From Gadus chalcogrammus (taxonomy: Eukaryota > Chordata > Actinopteri > Gadiformes > Gadidae): a stretch of 64,000 nt of DNA. Below are positions 19,500 to 29,183 of this stretch, one piece after another. The stretch's first letter is position 1. Every line of letters starts with the position of its first letter. The DNA lies in NCBI RefSeq assembly GCF_026213295.1, contig NC_079422.1:1770250-1834249 (forward strand), read 5' to 3'. A model generated the notes under the pieces. That model made no database searches and had not been told where the DNA came from. It was given only the letters and a program-made list of their open reading frames with translations. Made by a program: the position numbers and the translations under genes.

Positions 19500-20888
19500 C
19501 CATACCCTCACTAGCTGGTACTTGACCCCCTCACATACATCCAAGCTGTTGCGCCATCACTCCCAATACCTGAAAAAAACCTGGTGCCCTGACCCAATCT
19601 GACCTTACCAATGACCGGCCCATCTCAAATCTCCCTTTCATCTCCAAAACACTTGAAAGGGTGGTTGCCGCACCAACTGACAGTCCCACACTCGACACTA
19701 CCCAATCTCCCACGAACCGTTCCAATCTGGCTTCCGTCCAAACACAGCACTGAAACAGCCCTAGTCAGAAATCACCCAACGAACCTCCATCCTTGCAGCC
19801 GACTCTGGATACTCCCCCATTCTCTATCCCTCCTCGATCTCAGCGCAGCATTTCGACACCATCTCCCACCCTCTGCTCCTGGACCGCCCTAGTGGTACTT
19901 GGGATCACTGGTGCTGCACTCTCCTGGTTTACATCCTACCTCACCGGCCGTCAACATTCGTTCAACCTAAGCAACACAAGTCTGGGTGTTCAGGGTCTCA
20001 TGGGTGTCCCCCAGGGGCTCAGTCTTGGGTCCACTCCTCTTCACCACTTACCTCCTCCCGCTGGGCACACTCCTCCGTCACCATGGGGTCCATTTTCCAC
20101 TGCTACGCTGACGGACACACAGGTCTACATCTCACCAAACCCACGCGCTGCCATCCCCCCCACTTCCCTCATCACGTCGCCTGGAAGAGATCCGGAGCTG
20201 GTTGAGCAGGAACTTCCTGAACTCAATGGAAACAAGCACCGAGGCCCTGCTCATCGGATCCAATCCACCGTCACTAAATCACAACACAACCCCAGCTCCA
20301 CTCATAATTATCGATGGATTCCCAGTACCCTTCTCCTCCAAAGTCAAGAGCCTCGGCGTCATCCTGGACAACACCCTCTCATTCGCACCCCATATTCACA
20401 ACATCACCCGGACTGCATTCTTCCACCTCCGCAACATCGCCAGACTCCGCCCATCACTGACCCAATCCAGCACTGAAATCCTAGTTCACTCATTTGTCAC
20501 ATCACGCATAGACTACTGCAACGCCCTCCTCACCGGACTCCCCACCAAACTCATCAACAGACTGCAGATCATTCAGAACTCAGCCGCCCGGATCATCACC
20601 CGCACCAAATCATCTGACCACATCACCCCTGTCCTCATTCAACTTCACTGGCTCCCAGTACACTACCGCATCCAATACAAAACCCTACTCCTCACCTACA
20701 AAGCTCTCCACAACCTAGCCCCCAGTTATCTCTGCGACCTCCTCCAAGAATACACTCCCTCCCGCTCCCTCCGCTCAACCTCTGCTGGACTACTATGTAT
20801 CCCCACATCACGATCCACTTCAATGGGTGCCGGTCCTTCAGCTGCTTCAGCACCCAGGCTCTGGAACTCCCTCCCCCTCACACAATAA
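19500..20888 (+). pseudogene. L2 LINE reverse transcriptase and C-terminal region, multiply frameshifted
   Basis: Motifs are scattered over frames: NDRPISNLPFISK-like sequence near 19610, a DLSAAFDT-like block near 19837, GVPQGLSLGS near 20005. The catalytic YADD box near 20102 reads YADG, so the active site is lost. From 20202 a 228-residue open frame covers the C-terminal L2 region (LGVILDNTLSFAPHIHNITR; IDYCNALLTGLP; IQNSAARIITR; LHWLPVHYRIQYK). Reverse transcriptase activity is not possible from this copy. Confidence 0.7.
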
Positions 20889-21179
20889 AACAGTCAGACA
20901 CCATTACAACCTTCAAGTCACCAACTCAAAACTCACCTGTTCAAACTCGCCAACACGTCTAACTGAATCACTGTTTTGATTGTTTTTTTTGTTTGGTTTG
21001 TCTGGTTTTTGTTTTATTTATTTCTTATTTGCTTATGTTTATTTTATTTTTTATTTTTTTTATTTTTTTCCACAATGTCTTGTTTTTTAAAATGTATGAT
21101 GACTATATGCTCTGTAAGGTGACCTTGGGTGTTTTGAAAGGCGCCTCTAACACTACAAATGTATTATTATACTTATTAG

Positions 21180-22041
21180 ATTCTAACTCCTGAAGGAGTT
21201 CCAATGAGTTTAAATGTCACGGATGTCACAGGCTGAGAGCATGCGCCAAAGTTTCTCACCGCTGTCTCGACGCTCCCAGTGTCCACAGCCGAGTAGTGTG
21301 ACAGAGGTTTCAGCTCCATGAACCACATTCTTACAGATGGCGAAAGAAACAGAATGAATGTGTCCACACTGCACAATCTGCCTTTTTCATCTCTGTAAAT
21401 GCCACCAGATGTTGCCTCCCCCTTCCCGGCCCGTAGATTTGCAGAGATGTGGTTTGAAGCAGGGGTCACCACGCTGCTATCGACTTCCGCCACCCGGAAA
21501 GCAAAAAAAAGAGGCTGAAGTACGGTCATCAGAGCGGACTGTTTTTCGTAGTCTGACCTATAGTCTACCCGATTAACCCATAAAAAACACAAAAAAAAAC
21601 GTCCTTGACAGCACATTGTGGTATTTCATATTTTCTGTTTGAACTGATATCGTGGAAAAAATATATGTCTTTTTTTATTTGGCACATTTACAACAACAAT
21701 ATTAGCTATGAGAAAATATTTCTGCAAATGCAGGGTTAAGTCACGTTTTCAAAATAGGGACTACCGCCTACGTTATGAAGCCTAAGTAGAGTCAGGTCTA
21801 GATACACAAGGTCACAAGATCAACTGTTTTCATAAGTTTCAACACTGTTGGTGTGGTATTTTCCTGAATAAAATGTCTCTCAAAATTATCCCCCCCCTCT
21901 GGTTTTTTCACAAATCGCACCCTGTCTACAGGTTATACTGCACACACTACAGTCTGACGGTTGGAGACTAGATTTTGAAACCCTGTTGTTTGCTGAATTC
22001 AAGTTGTACATTCGAAAAAACACTCTCCAGGCACCGTCTCC
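21180..22041. other. No gene recognised
   Basis: A 146-codon minus-strand frame (21616-21176) is present but has no family I recognise and no typical protein composition; I do not call it a gene. The rest is unassigned. Confidence 0.4.
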
Positions 22042-22278
22042 AGAGCCCTGTTTCAGGTAGCTGGTTTTGACGGCAACCACGAGTTTTGTTCGCTCCTGAG
22101 TTAGTGGAAACTCTGGGTTTTCCGTTTCAGGTAGCAGGTTCAGCGGCAACCGAGAGAGTTAGATTGCTGGCGGCAACATACGCCGTGGGTCTAACCTGCT
22201 CGGGAGGTGGTTAGACCTACTCTGAGTTTGTTGTCTATAAGGCTGAAGGCGCTCTCCGACAGAAGGAAAGTGTTAGAA

Positions 22279-22500
22279 ATGGCATGTCCTTTTCTACGAG
22301 AGCCTGTGGACGTAGAGGCTGCGATCCTCAGAAGGAATCTCCGCGAGGAAGATTATTAAGACCCCGGTTGGCTATACTTTACTTTTCTGTAATTTTCTTC
22401 ACGAGCGCTATCGTTTTTCAGCGCAATCTATCATTTATTTAGACCACCTTCTCAGCCCCCATGTAACTGTCAAACGCAGGGGGCATGCTTTAAGTTTAAT
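22279..22500 (+). pseudogene. HARBI1-type Harbinger transposase, N-terminal remnant
   Basis: The ATG at 22279 opens MACPFLREPVDVEAAILRRN, the usual start of fish HARBI1-type transposases, and hits a stop at 22359. The family's next block resumes in another frame at about 22394 as FLHERYRFSAQSIIYL followed by DHLLSPHVTVKRRG. The DDE catalytic region is not found between here and 23150. It is a truncated, frameshifted relic. The protein would cut and paste the element together with its Myb/SANT-like partner. Confidence 0.6.
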
Positions 22501-23159
22501 TTTTTTATCGCCATTAACGCATGTGCAGAATGATCCGCCGCGTGCATCCCACCCGCTCTGTACTACAGTCACTTCAGCGTTGTGGCTTTCCCATGATCAG
22601 AGTAGCTGACTAACCACGGACCTATAACTGCTGCAATGTCAAGAAACTCATTTTAAGAATGCTAGGCAGAAAAGACCCTGGTACTGCTTGTTAACCATGA
22701 TGCTGTTACTTCTCTACATGCACATGCTCAGCATAATCGTCTGCATTGTCACTGAAGTTAAACCCTTTGAGTAAACTGTTCAACAAAATAACTGTCCCAC
22801 CACAGCCCGTGTTCTAATAAAGACAAAACTTATTATGAGGATTTTTTATTTCCTGACACAGCAAAAAAAAAAAAAAGTCATTTATATTGGTATGTTTTTA
22901 GAGCAGGGAACAGTAGCCTATCCCAGTTTGCACCTCACCCACCTTTAACTTATGTTCCAAATGTGGATCTCCAAAGCCTCCTTTTGCATCTTTTGAATCG
23001 TTACAATTGCATGGAGGGTGGTGAGGGCATCTGTTCAAGTAGGGCGATGACGCCATCAGTAACTGGAAGAAGATGCGTTAGACAGTGCAATTATTACTTG
23101 AGCCAGATATATTGCCCATCTAATTTGCAACGCGCTGGGTTGCGTGTACATATTTAATT

Positions 23160-23365
23160 GTTTGAATACCAACCTCTTATACTGTAAAGGACACTTCTAT
23201 CCTGGGGGGTGGTAGGGGGGTCAGAGGAGCTCCCCCCAGGGATGCCCTCAGCCCACAGGACGCATACTCTGTTGGGCTGAGGTGCCATCTCCTCAGCTTC
23301 TGAGGGCTGCAGGTGGTGACCCCCTCCAGTCTGCCGGGCCTCTGCATTTTTTCGATTTGCTAACA
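23160..23365 (-). pseudogene. Myb/SANT-like Harbinger protein, internal exon
   Basis: Minus-strand frame with ANRKNAEARQTGGG followed by a Pro/Ser-rich segment (AEGIPGGSSSDPPTTPQD). This matches the region after the Myb/SANT-like DNA-binding domain in the fish Harbinger partner protein (family pattern ANRKKAEARKTGGG). It is the downstream partner of the exon at 26951-27118. Further downstream, 22960-23110 may hold the last part, but the frame is broken. Confidence 0.5.
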
Positions 23366-23784
23366 TGGAGGAAAATGTTTACCCTAATATTCAGTAAGCG
23401 CTATTTTGAAGACATATAGTATACACTGGAAAAAGCCTTCTGTGAACCAATTAAAAAAAAACAAGGGTAATGGTTCACATCTATATTACATAACTTGAGC
23501 CAATGACAAATATATAGCTTGCCTCAAACAATATTTCCTATGTTCATAAAAACAATACAACTTGGCACCAAGTATAATTCTATTCTTTGAATGAAGTATA
23601 TACATTTAAATCGTATGTGTAAATCCTAACAAAAAAAGTATTGATTCACTCCAACAATTGTTTCTCATTTAAGCTAAATATCTATCAGGAAATAATTTGT
23701 TTTACTCAATCAAAAAGATTACAATTTAATCAAACCATTTTTCTCATTTAAACATGACATTTTAAACATAAATATTTTTGTATA

Positions 23785-23994
23785 CATCATCATCATGTTT
23801 TCCCAGCTCGGCTACTCGCCGCTTCATGGCCTTGGGGGGCATATCTGTCTGATTCGACATGCACATCGCAACATCAGTCAGGGTTAGGTGCTTTGTCAAA
23901 GACACCTCGATACTCTGCTTGGTGAAGCTGGGGATCGAACCAACAACCTTCAGGTTACCAGCCAACCCGCTCTACCACCTGAGCTACTGCCGCC
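23785..23994 (-). mobile_element. tRNA-derived SINE, copy A
   Basis: Minus-strand head GGCGGCAGTAGCTCAGGTGG contains an A box, and GGTTCGATCCC a B box, so it has an internal RNA polymerase III promoter. The body (GAGGTGTCTTTGACAAAGCA and on) ends in an ATG-type tail. It is not a tRNA gene, because the tRNA-like part is followed by an unrelated body and has no mature 3' end. Confidence 0.7.
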
Positions 23995-25186
23995 ACACAA
24001 TATACAATATATATTAACAATTTAAATTGCAGAGTTAGACCTACTCCAGACCTCCCTCCAGACACAGACAGACTGTCCTAGCTCACAGAACCAGTGAGTC
24101 ATCGTCACTCTGGTCAAGGCTAGTGCTTTCACCTCAAAAAAGTCGTCAAAAGTCATCAACTAGCAGCTGAAAAAGAACCTAGATTTGTCGCTTGTCGCTG
24201 TTTTGAAAAAAGTCGCCAAAGGGGTTTGAAAAGTAGCTAAATATAGCGACAAAATCGCTAAGTTTGGCAACACTGCGGTTTTGGTCCAGTAGTCGTAAGC
24301 GTCTTTGTATTTAATGCGCATGCGCAGGCTCCTAATCAAATATAACAGTATTTTAGAATGAAAACAAAAAAAAAATATTTGGATTGAATGACAAATTATT
24401 AATCAGTTGAATACACAACCTTAAAATTTTACATTTGTCAAAATGGATATTTCTTAATTGAGCTCCTAATTAAAATATCTATATGTCACACTATTTTGAA
24501 ATAAAAAAAAAGTTATTTATAAAAAATAAAACAAAAAATGTTTATTTGAATTTAATTACAAAATAATAATCAGATGAAGTACGGCTTAAAACCCTTTTTT
24601 CCAGTGTATATATATATAATGCATTTTGCCTAGGTGTAGCCTTCTAATATATCTAAATCTTAAATATTGGCAGTGTTGGGGTGGCTGGGAAATGTACTAC
24701 TTACATTTACTGCTTAAATATAGTATGCAAATATATAATACATGTTGAACATACACTGGAAAAAGGGTTTTAAGCCGTACTTCATCTGATTATTATTTTG
24801 TAATTCAATTCAAATAAACATTTTTTGTTTTTATTTTTAAAATAACTTTTTTTACTTCAAAATACTGTGAAATATAGATATTTTTAGTTAGGAGTTCAAT
24901 TAAGAAATATCGTATTTTGACAAAGTAAAATGTCAAGGGTTACGTACAAGCCTGCGCATGCGCATTAAATACAAAGACGCTTACGACTACTGGACCAAAC
25001 CGCAGTGTTGCCAAACTTAGCGATTGTTGTCGCTATATTTAGCTACTTTTCAGACCCCTTTGGCGACTTTTTTTCAAAACAGCGACAAGCGACAAATCTA
25101 GCTTATTTTTCAGCTGCTTATTGGTGACTTTTGGCGACTTTTTGAGGTGAAAGCACTACCCTTGACCAGAGTGACGACGACCCACT

Positions 25187-25394
25187 GGCGGCAGTAGCTC
25201 AGGTGGTAGAGCGGTTGGCTGGTAATCTGAAGGTTGTTGGTTCAATCCCCGGCTTCACCAAGCAGTGTATCGAGGTGTCTTTGGCAAAGCACCTAACCCT
25301 GACTGATGTCGCGATGTGATGTCGAATCCAGACAGAAGCGCCTCAAGGCCATGAAACGGCGAGAGCCGAGCGGGAATAAATGATGATGATGATG
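25187..25394 (+). mobile_element. tRNA-derived SINE, copy B
   Basis: Same family as copies A and C: head GGCGGCAGTAGCTCAGGTGG, B box GGTTCAATCCC, body GAGGTGTCTTTGGCAAAGCA, tail of ATG repeats ending 25394. The left flank differs from copies A and C: it lacks the stretch between CACTGG and the SINE head. Confidence 0.7.
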
Positions 25395-26125
25395 TATACA
25401 ATAATGAGAAACAATTGTTTGATTAAATTGTAATCTTTTTGATTGGATAAACCAAATTATTTCTGATAGATATTTCTTAAATGAGAACCAATTGTTGGAG
25501 TGAATCAATATTTTTTTGTTAGGATTAACATACGATTTAAATGTATTAACTTCATTCAAAGAATAGAATTATACTTGTGCCAGTTGTATTATTTTGTTTT
25601 TATGAACATAGGAATATTGTTTGAGGCAAGCTATATATTTGTCATTGGCTCAAGTTATGTAATATAGATGTGAACCATTACCCATATTTTTTTTTACTTG
25701 GTTCACAGAAGACTTTTTCCAGTGTACTTGATTAGGAGCTCAATTTAGAAATATTTGTTCAGACAAATGTACAATTCAAGGTTACGTACAAGCCTGCGCA
25801 TGCGCATTAAATACAAAGACGCTTACGACTACTGGACCAAACCGCAGTGTTGCCAACTTAGCGATTTTGTCGCTATATTTAGCTACTTTTCAGACCCCCT
25901 TTGGCGACTTTTTTTCAAAACAGCGACAAGCGACAAATCTAGCTTATTTTTCAGCTGCTATTGGTGACTTTTGGCGACTTTTTGAGGTGAAAGCACTAGC
26001 CTTGACCAGAGTGACGATGACTCACTGGTTCTGTGAGCTAGGACAGTCTGTCTGTGTCTGGAGGGAGGTCTGGAGTTGGTCTAACTCTGCCATTTAGATT
26101 GTTAATATATATATTTATATTGTGT

Positions 26126-26328
26126 GGCGGCAGTGGCTCAGGTGGTAGAGCGGGTTGGCTGGTAATCTGAAGGTTGTTGGTTTGATCCCCGGCTTCACCA
26201 AGCAGTGTATTGAGGTGTCTTTGGCAAAGCACCTAACCCTGACTGATGTCGCGATGTGATGTCGAATCCAGACAGAAGCGCCTCAAGGCCATGAAGCGGC
26301 GAGAGCCGAGCGGGAAATGATGATGATG
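26126..26328 (+). mobile_element. tRNA-derived SINE, copy C
   Basis: Head GGCGGCAGTGGCTCAGGTGG, B box GGTTTGATCCC, same body and ATG-repeat tail. Shares upstream flank (CTGTGAGCTAGGACAGTCTG) with copy A in inverted orientation, so A and C arose by duplication of a larger block rather than by separate retroposition. Confidence 0.7.
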
Positions 26329-26798
26329 TATACAATAATGAGAAACAATTGTTTGATTAAATTGTAATCTTTTTGATTGGATAAACCAAATTATTTCTGA
26401 TAGATATTTCTTAAATGAGAACCAATTGTTGGAGTGAATCAATATTTTTTTGTTTAGGATTTAACATACGATTTAAATGTATTAACTTCATTCAAAGAAT
26501 AGAATTATACTTGGTGCCAAGTTGTATTGTTTTTATGAACATAGGAAATATTGTTTGAGGCAAGCTATATATTTGTCATTGGCTCAAGTTATGTAATATA
26601 GATGTGAACCATTACCCATGTTTTTTTTAATTGGTTCAACAGAAGGCTTTTTCCAGTGTAGCTGTTAAATTAGGTAGAGCAGGCAAAACAGCACAATTGA
26701 TTTGATTTCAATTAAACATTAGTTTGCCTGTTTAAACTATATTTTTGTACTTCATTTGCTGCCAAGTCCTCGTGGGGCAACTCGGGGTTGCGTAAATT

Positions 26799-26799
<1 letters not shown>

Positions 26800-26879
<80 letters not shown>
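26800..26879. repeat. (CA)n microsatellite
   Basis: Uninterrupted CA dinucleotides for about 80 bp. Confidence 0.95.
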
Positions 26880-26880
<1 letters not shown>

Positions 26881-26950
26881 TTACATATTGAATAAGTGGA
26901 AGATATTAAACTTTCCTCTTATTTTATTTTATTTTACTAATTTATTTGAC

Positions 26951-27118
26951 TCACGCATTGACTTGTTCAGCTATTTCCTGCCAAGCTCTCTCTCGCACTC
27001 TCGCTGCCGCGGCGGTATTGCTTTTTTTTGTTAAAATGGGTAACTGCTCGGCATACACGTTCATTAGAATTTCCAATTCCGTGGGGGAAAAGTAAGTGGA
27101 TCTACGCTTTTGGTCCAT
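26951..27118 (-). CDS. Myb/SANT-like Harbinger protein, first exon
   Basis: The ATG at 27118 opens MDQKRRSTYFSPTELEILMN followed by VYAEQLPILTKK and ERAWQEIAEQVNA. This is the Myb/SANT-like DNA-binding domain found in fish PIF-Harbinger elements: a conserved Phe/Thr/Glu-Leu helix start and a Trp in the RAWQEIAEQVN helix. The frame meets a TGA, but a consensus donor GTGAGT overlaps it exactly (AATGC/GTGAGT), so this is probably exon 1, spliced to 23365-23160. It would bind the element ends and help HARBI1 enter the nucleus. The exon itself shows no break. Confidence 0.6.
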   Translation of the reverse strand: MDQKRRSTYFSPTELEILMNVYAEQLPILTKKSNTAAAARVRERAWQEIAEQVNA

Positions 27119-27359
27119 GTTTGATCATGTTATCAGAGATCCATTGATGATGGCTCTTCATAGTCAACAGGCATGCCCTCAACCCAGAGTGAACATACTC
27201 AGAGTTGATTAACCCAACGCTGATCACCTGTTCAGAAACCGAAAACCAGAGTTGCTTTTCAACCCTGAACTCTGAGTCAACCAACTCAGAGCGCAGGATT
27301 AAACTCAGAGTATGTTAAACCAGCTACCTGAAACAGGCCTCTGATTACAGTTCACCCCA

Positions 27360-27733
27360 GAGTTTATCCCAGGTACCATCTAAACTATGGGCCATGCATA
27401 AAAATCATGCAGGATTTGTAACCTCTTCACCATCTCTTAAAGTTACATTAAAGTCAGATGCTACTTTGACTTGTATTCGACAGTATCGTTTGTCCCCCGA
27501 AGCATTATAGAATTCAGCCGGTAATAACTTCTCTTTTATCTCAAGGTATTCTAAAGGAAACAACTACTAGTCCTTGTAACACACCCATATTGCCCCTCCC
27601 GAATCCAGGGAGACCAGATGAATAGAGATTTGTACAAGATTTGAGAGCAGTCCACAATTGCGTTGTTCCTATCACACCCATAGCACCAGACACACATACA
27701 ATCTCTATTCCAATACCATCTGACAGCCCTACC
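27360..27733 (+). pseudogene. ERV pol: reverse transcriptase N-terminal fragment
   Basis: Frames in this stretch carry gammaretrovirus-type RT landmarks: a CIRQYRLSPEA block (about 27475), a NTPILPLPNPG block (about 27580), RFVQDLRAVHN (about 27630) and IAPDTHT (about 27680). Stops and a frameshift occur around 27510-27560, and a TGA-type disruption lies near 27620. The catalytic YVDD region is absent because an internal deletion at about 27735 joins straight to the integrase tail. No activity possible. Confidence 0.65.
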
Positions 27734-27734
27734 C

Positions 27735-27960
27735 ATGGCTTTCATCCTGATGATATGATCATGTTAAAGTCACTTAACCCAAATGTTCTCCTCCCCAGAT
27801 GGCAAGGACCAATCCAGGTGTTACTGACCACGAGGACTGCAGTCAAACTCCAAGGAAAACCAGAATGGATCCATGCAAGCCGATGCCGCCCAGCACCTCC
27901 AGAAGAGGAGAGCACCAACGCCTCGGATGGACCACACCTCCGGAAGAGGAAAGCACCAAC
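27735..27960 (+). pseudogene. ERV pol: integrase C-terminal fragment
   Basis: In frame with the last part of the RT piece: FHPDDMIMLKSLNPN, PRWQGPIQVLLTTRTAVK and HASRCRPAP. This is the SH3-like C-terminal domain of gamma-type retroviral integrases. A 42-bp unit is duplicated at about 27897-27980, altering the tail, which overlaps the env-like frame as is usual at a pol-env junction. Confidence 0.65.
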
Positions 27961-27984
27961 GCCTCGGATGGACCACCCCTACCA

Positions 27985-28304
27985 TGATCTGCATAATACT
28001 CCTGATGAGCCCAGCAGACCAATGCAACGCAACCACCAGTAACAACGACCGACTCCCGACCATAGCGGAACCCCAGCTAACCACATCATCAGACAACCAG
28101 TTTGCAAGCCCACCTGCTGCAATTCAAACCCACTTCAACACCACCAAGATCTGTGGAATCAGACCCCACTCTGTATCCTCAGAATTACCCTTGATGGCCG
28201 TAGCGCTATCCCCATGTGCTATGGCAGCCGTTTTCTACTCGTACTACAACATCACACAGTATCCCCTAACGGATTTCCTTCTCAGAATAGGCCCCTTACT
28301 CCAA
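27985..28304 (+). pseudogene. ERV env-like fragment
   Basis: The frame from about 27985 begins with a hydrophobic segment (MICIILLMSPADQC) that could be a signal peptide. It continues through Asn/Thr-rich sequence with several possible N-glycosylation sites (NAT, NTT, NIT) to a stop at 28305. Position after the integrase tail and composition suggest the start of env. No surface/transmembrane cleavage site, fusion peptide or immunosuppressive-type region is present in the remaining piece; 28306-28690 is AT-rich with a repeated TTACTTTTACTAATTTCTTT motif. Identification is positional. Confidence 0.35.
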
Positions 28305-28692
28305 TGAAGAGTTACAAAATGGAAAATGAGTGACCTAACATGCTAAACATAATTTTTACTATTGTACATTTTTATGGCCTTATTAATGATTGACACATAG
28401 TTAATCTTAAGCTCTCTATTTTACAATTGTACTAATGTACATATTGATTACTTACTTTTACTAATTTCTTTGAATTTACAATTTTACTAATGTACATATT
28501 GATTACTTACTTTTACTAATTTCTTTGAATTTGCAATTTTACTAATGTACATATTGATTACTTTATTAATGATTGATTTTTACTAATTTATTTGAATTTT
28601 GTTCCTATTATTCTGTGTTTTAACTTGTTTTACCATCATTTGTAATCCTGTGACATAATATATCACCTGTAATAAGTGTTGATCTTATGATC

Positions 28693-28706
28693 AAAAAGGG
28701 AGGAAC
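28693..28706 (+). other. ERV polypurine tract
   Basis: AAAAAGGGAGGAAC immediately precedes the TGTCGTGG start of the LTR, as expected for the plus-strand DNA primer. Confidence 0.65.
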
Positions 28707-29183
28707 TGTCGTGGAAATATCAATCATAACTATAAATATACAATCACATACAAATTATATTAACCTTGTTTATAAAATTATTACATTAGAAGAAACTGTA
28801 TACATTCTCCCTGTAACTTAAAACAAATCCCTTCCTCTCTTAACTGAAAGAGGTTAAGTTAATTTGTATTCAAGTTCCCACTGGAGCCAGTAAGTCTGGT
28901 TCTGTGACGAGGCCAATCGACTGACTTCTTTGTTGTGTAAACTGCTTACAGACCTGCAGACATGTCCAATATCCACCCATTGTATTACAAATTTACTTGG
29001 CCTAAGGTCACTCCCACTCCCTTCCCACAATGAAAACGTTCCCTATAAGAATCTTGTGAATCTATTGTCTCGTCGAATGTGTTCTTGGTAACTCTAAGTA
29101 TCCAGTACCTTCCCATGATCATGCCTTAAAATTAAATCAAATATTTCGCTGTCCGACGTATCCGTGAGAGAACTTTCTCTTCA
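28707..29183 (+). repeat. ERV 3' LTR
   Basis: Starts TGTCGTGGAAATATCAATCA right after the polypurine tract and ends near TCTCTTCA at 29183, where satellite sequence begins. An ATTAAA-type poly(A) signal is near 29126. No second LTR copy is in the window. Right edge set by the satellite junction, so it could be off by a few bases. Confidence 0.6.

Larger units (their letters stand above)
17022..21179 (+). mobile_element. L2-type LINE, nearly full length, decayed
   Basis: Carries an apurinic endonuclease region (17782-19497), a scrambled reverse transcriptase (about 19500-20200) and an L2-type C-terminal region (20202-20888). It ends with the typical L2 3' tail: GTGACCTTGGGTGTTTTGAA, AGGCGCC and a TATTATTA-like run near 21160-21179. 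The 5' boundary is uncertain; 17022-17781 is probably 5' untranslated sequence, with no gene seen there. Confidence 0.75.
23425..26660. repeat. Nested palindromic repeat block with three related copies
   Basis: Outer ends ACACTGGAAAAAGCCTTCTG (about 23424) and the complement of TACACTGGAAAAAGCCTTCT (about 26659) face each other. Copies: one inverted at 23425-24613, one forward at 24754-25725, and a third partial forward copy at about 25728-26660 lacking the first part. Each carries a tRNA-derived SINE and a GTGTTGCCAACTTAGCGA sequence with GTCGCTATATTTAGC motifs, another common fish repeat. The block occupies the intron of the Harbinger Myb-like gene. No coding sequence. Confidence 0.7.
22042..27342. 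mobile_element. Large PIF-Harbinger element with two gene remnants, heavily interrupted
   Basis: Inverted ends AGAGCCCTGTTTCAGGTAGC (22042) and the complement of AGAGGCCTGTTTCAGGTAGC (ending 27342). Near the left end lies HARBI1-like coding sequence on the plus strand; near the right end lies a Myb/SANT-like gene on the minus strand, the standard two-gene Harbinger layout. A second partial end (TTTCAGGTAGCAGGTTCAGC) lies at about 22122. A clear 3-bp target duplication was not identified. The intron of the Myb-like gene holds a 3.2-kb repeat nest (23425-26660) and a CA microsatellite. Confidence 0.6.
27345..28706 (+). mobile_element. Endogenous retrovirus, gamma-type, 5'-truncated internal part
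   Basis: Begins inside pol right next to the Harbinger end and runs to the polypurine tract before the LTR at 28707. It contains an RT N-terminal piece, an integrase C-terminal piece joined by deletion, and a short env-like frame. Gag, protease, most of RT, RNase H, the integrase core and most of env are missing. An old, defective copy. Confidence 0.7.

Noticed and set aside
21176..21616. Minus-strand 146-codon frame as a gene
   Set aside because: No recognisable motif, starts within the L2 tail region, and no supporting splice or promoter signals.
23785..23994. Functional tRNA gene (also at 25187 and 26126)
   Set aside because: A and B boxes are present but the sequence continues into a SINE body with an ATG-repeat tail; no proper acceptor stem closure was found.
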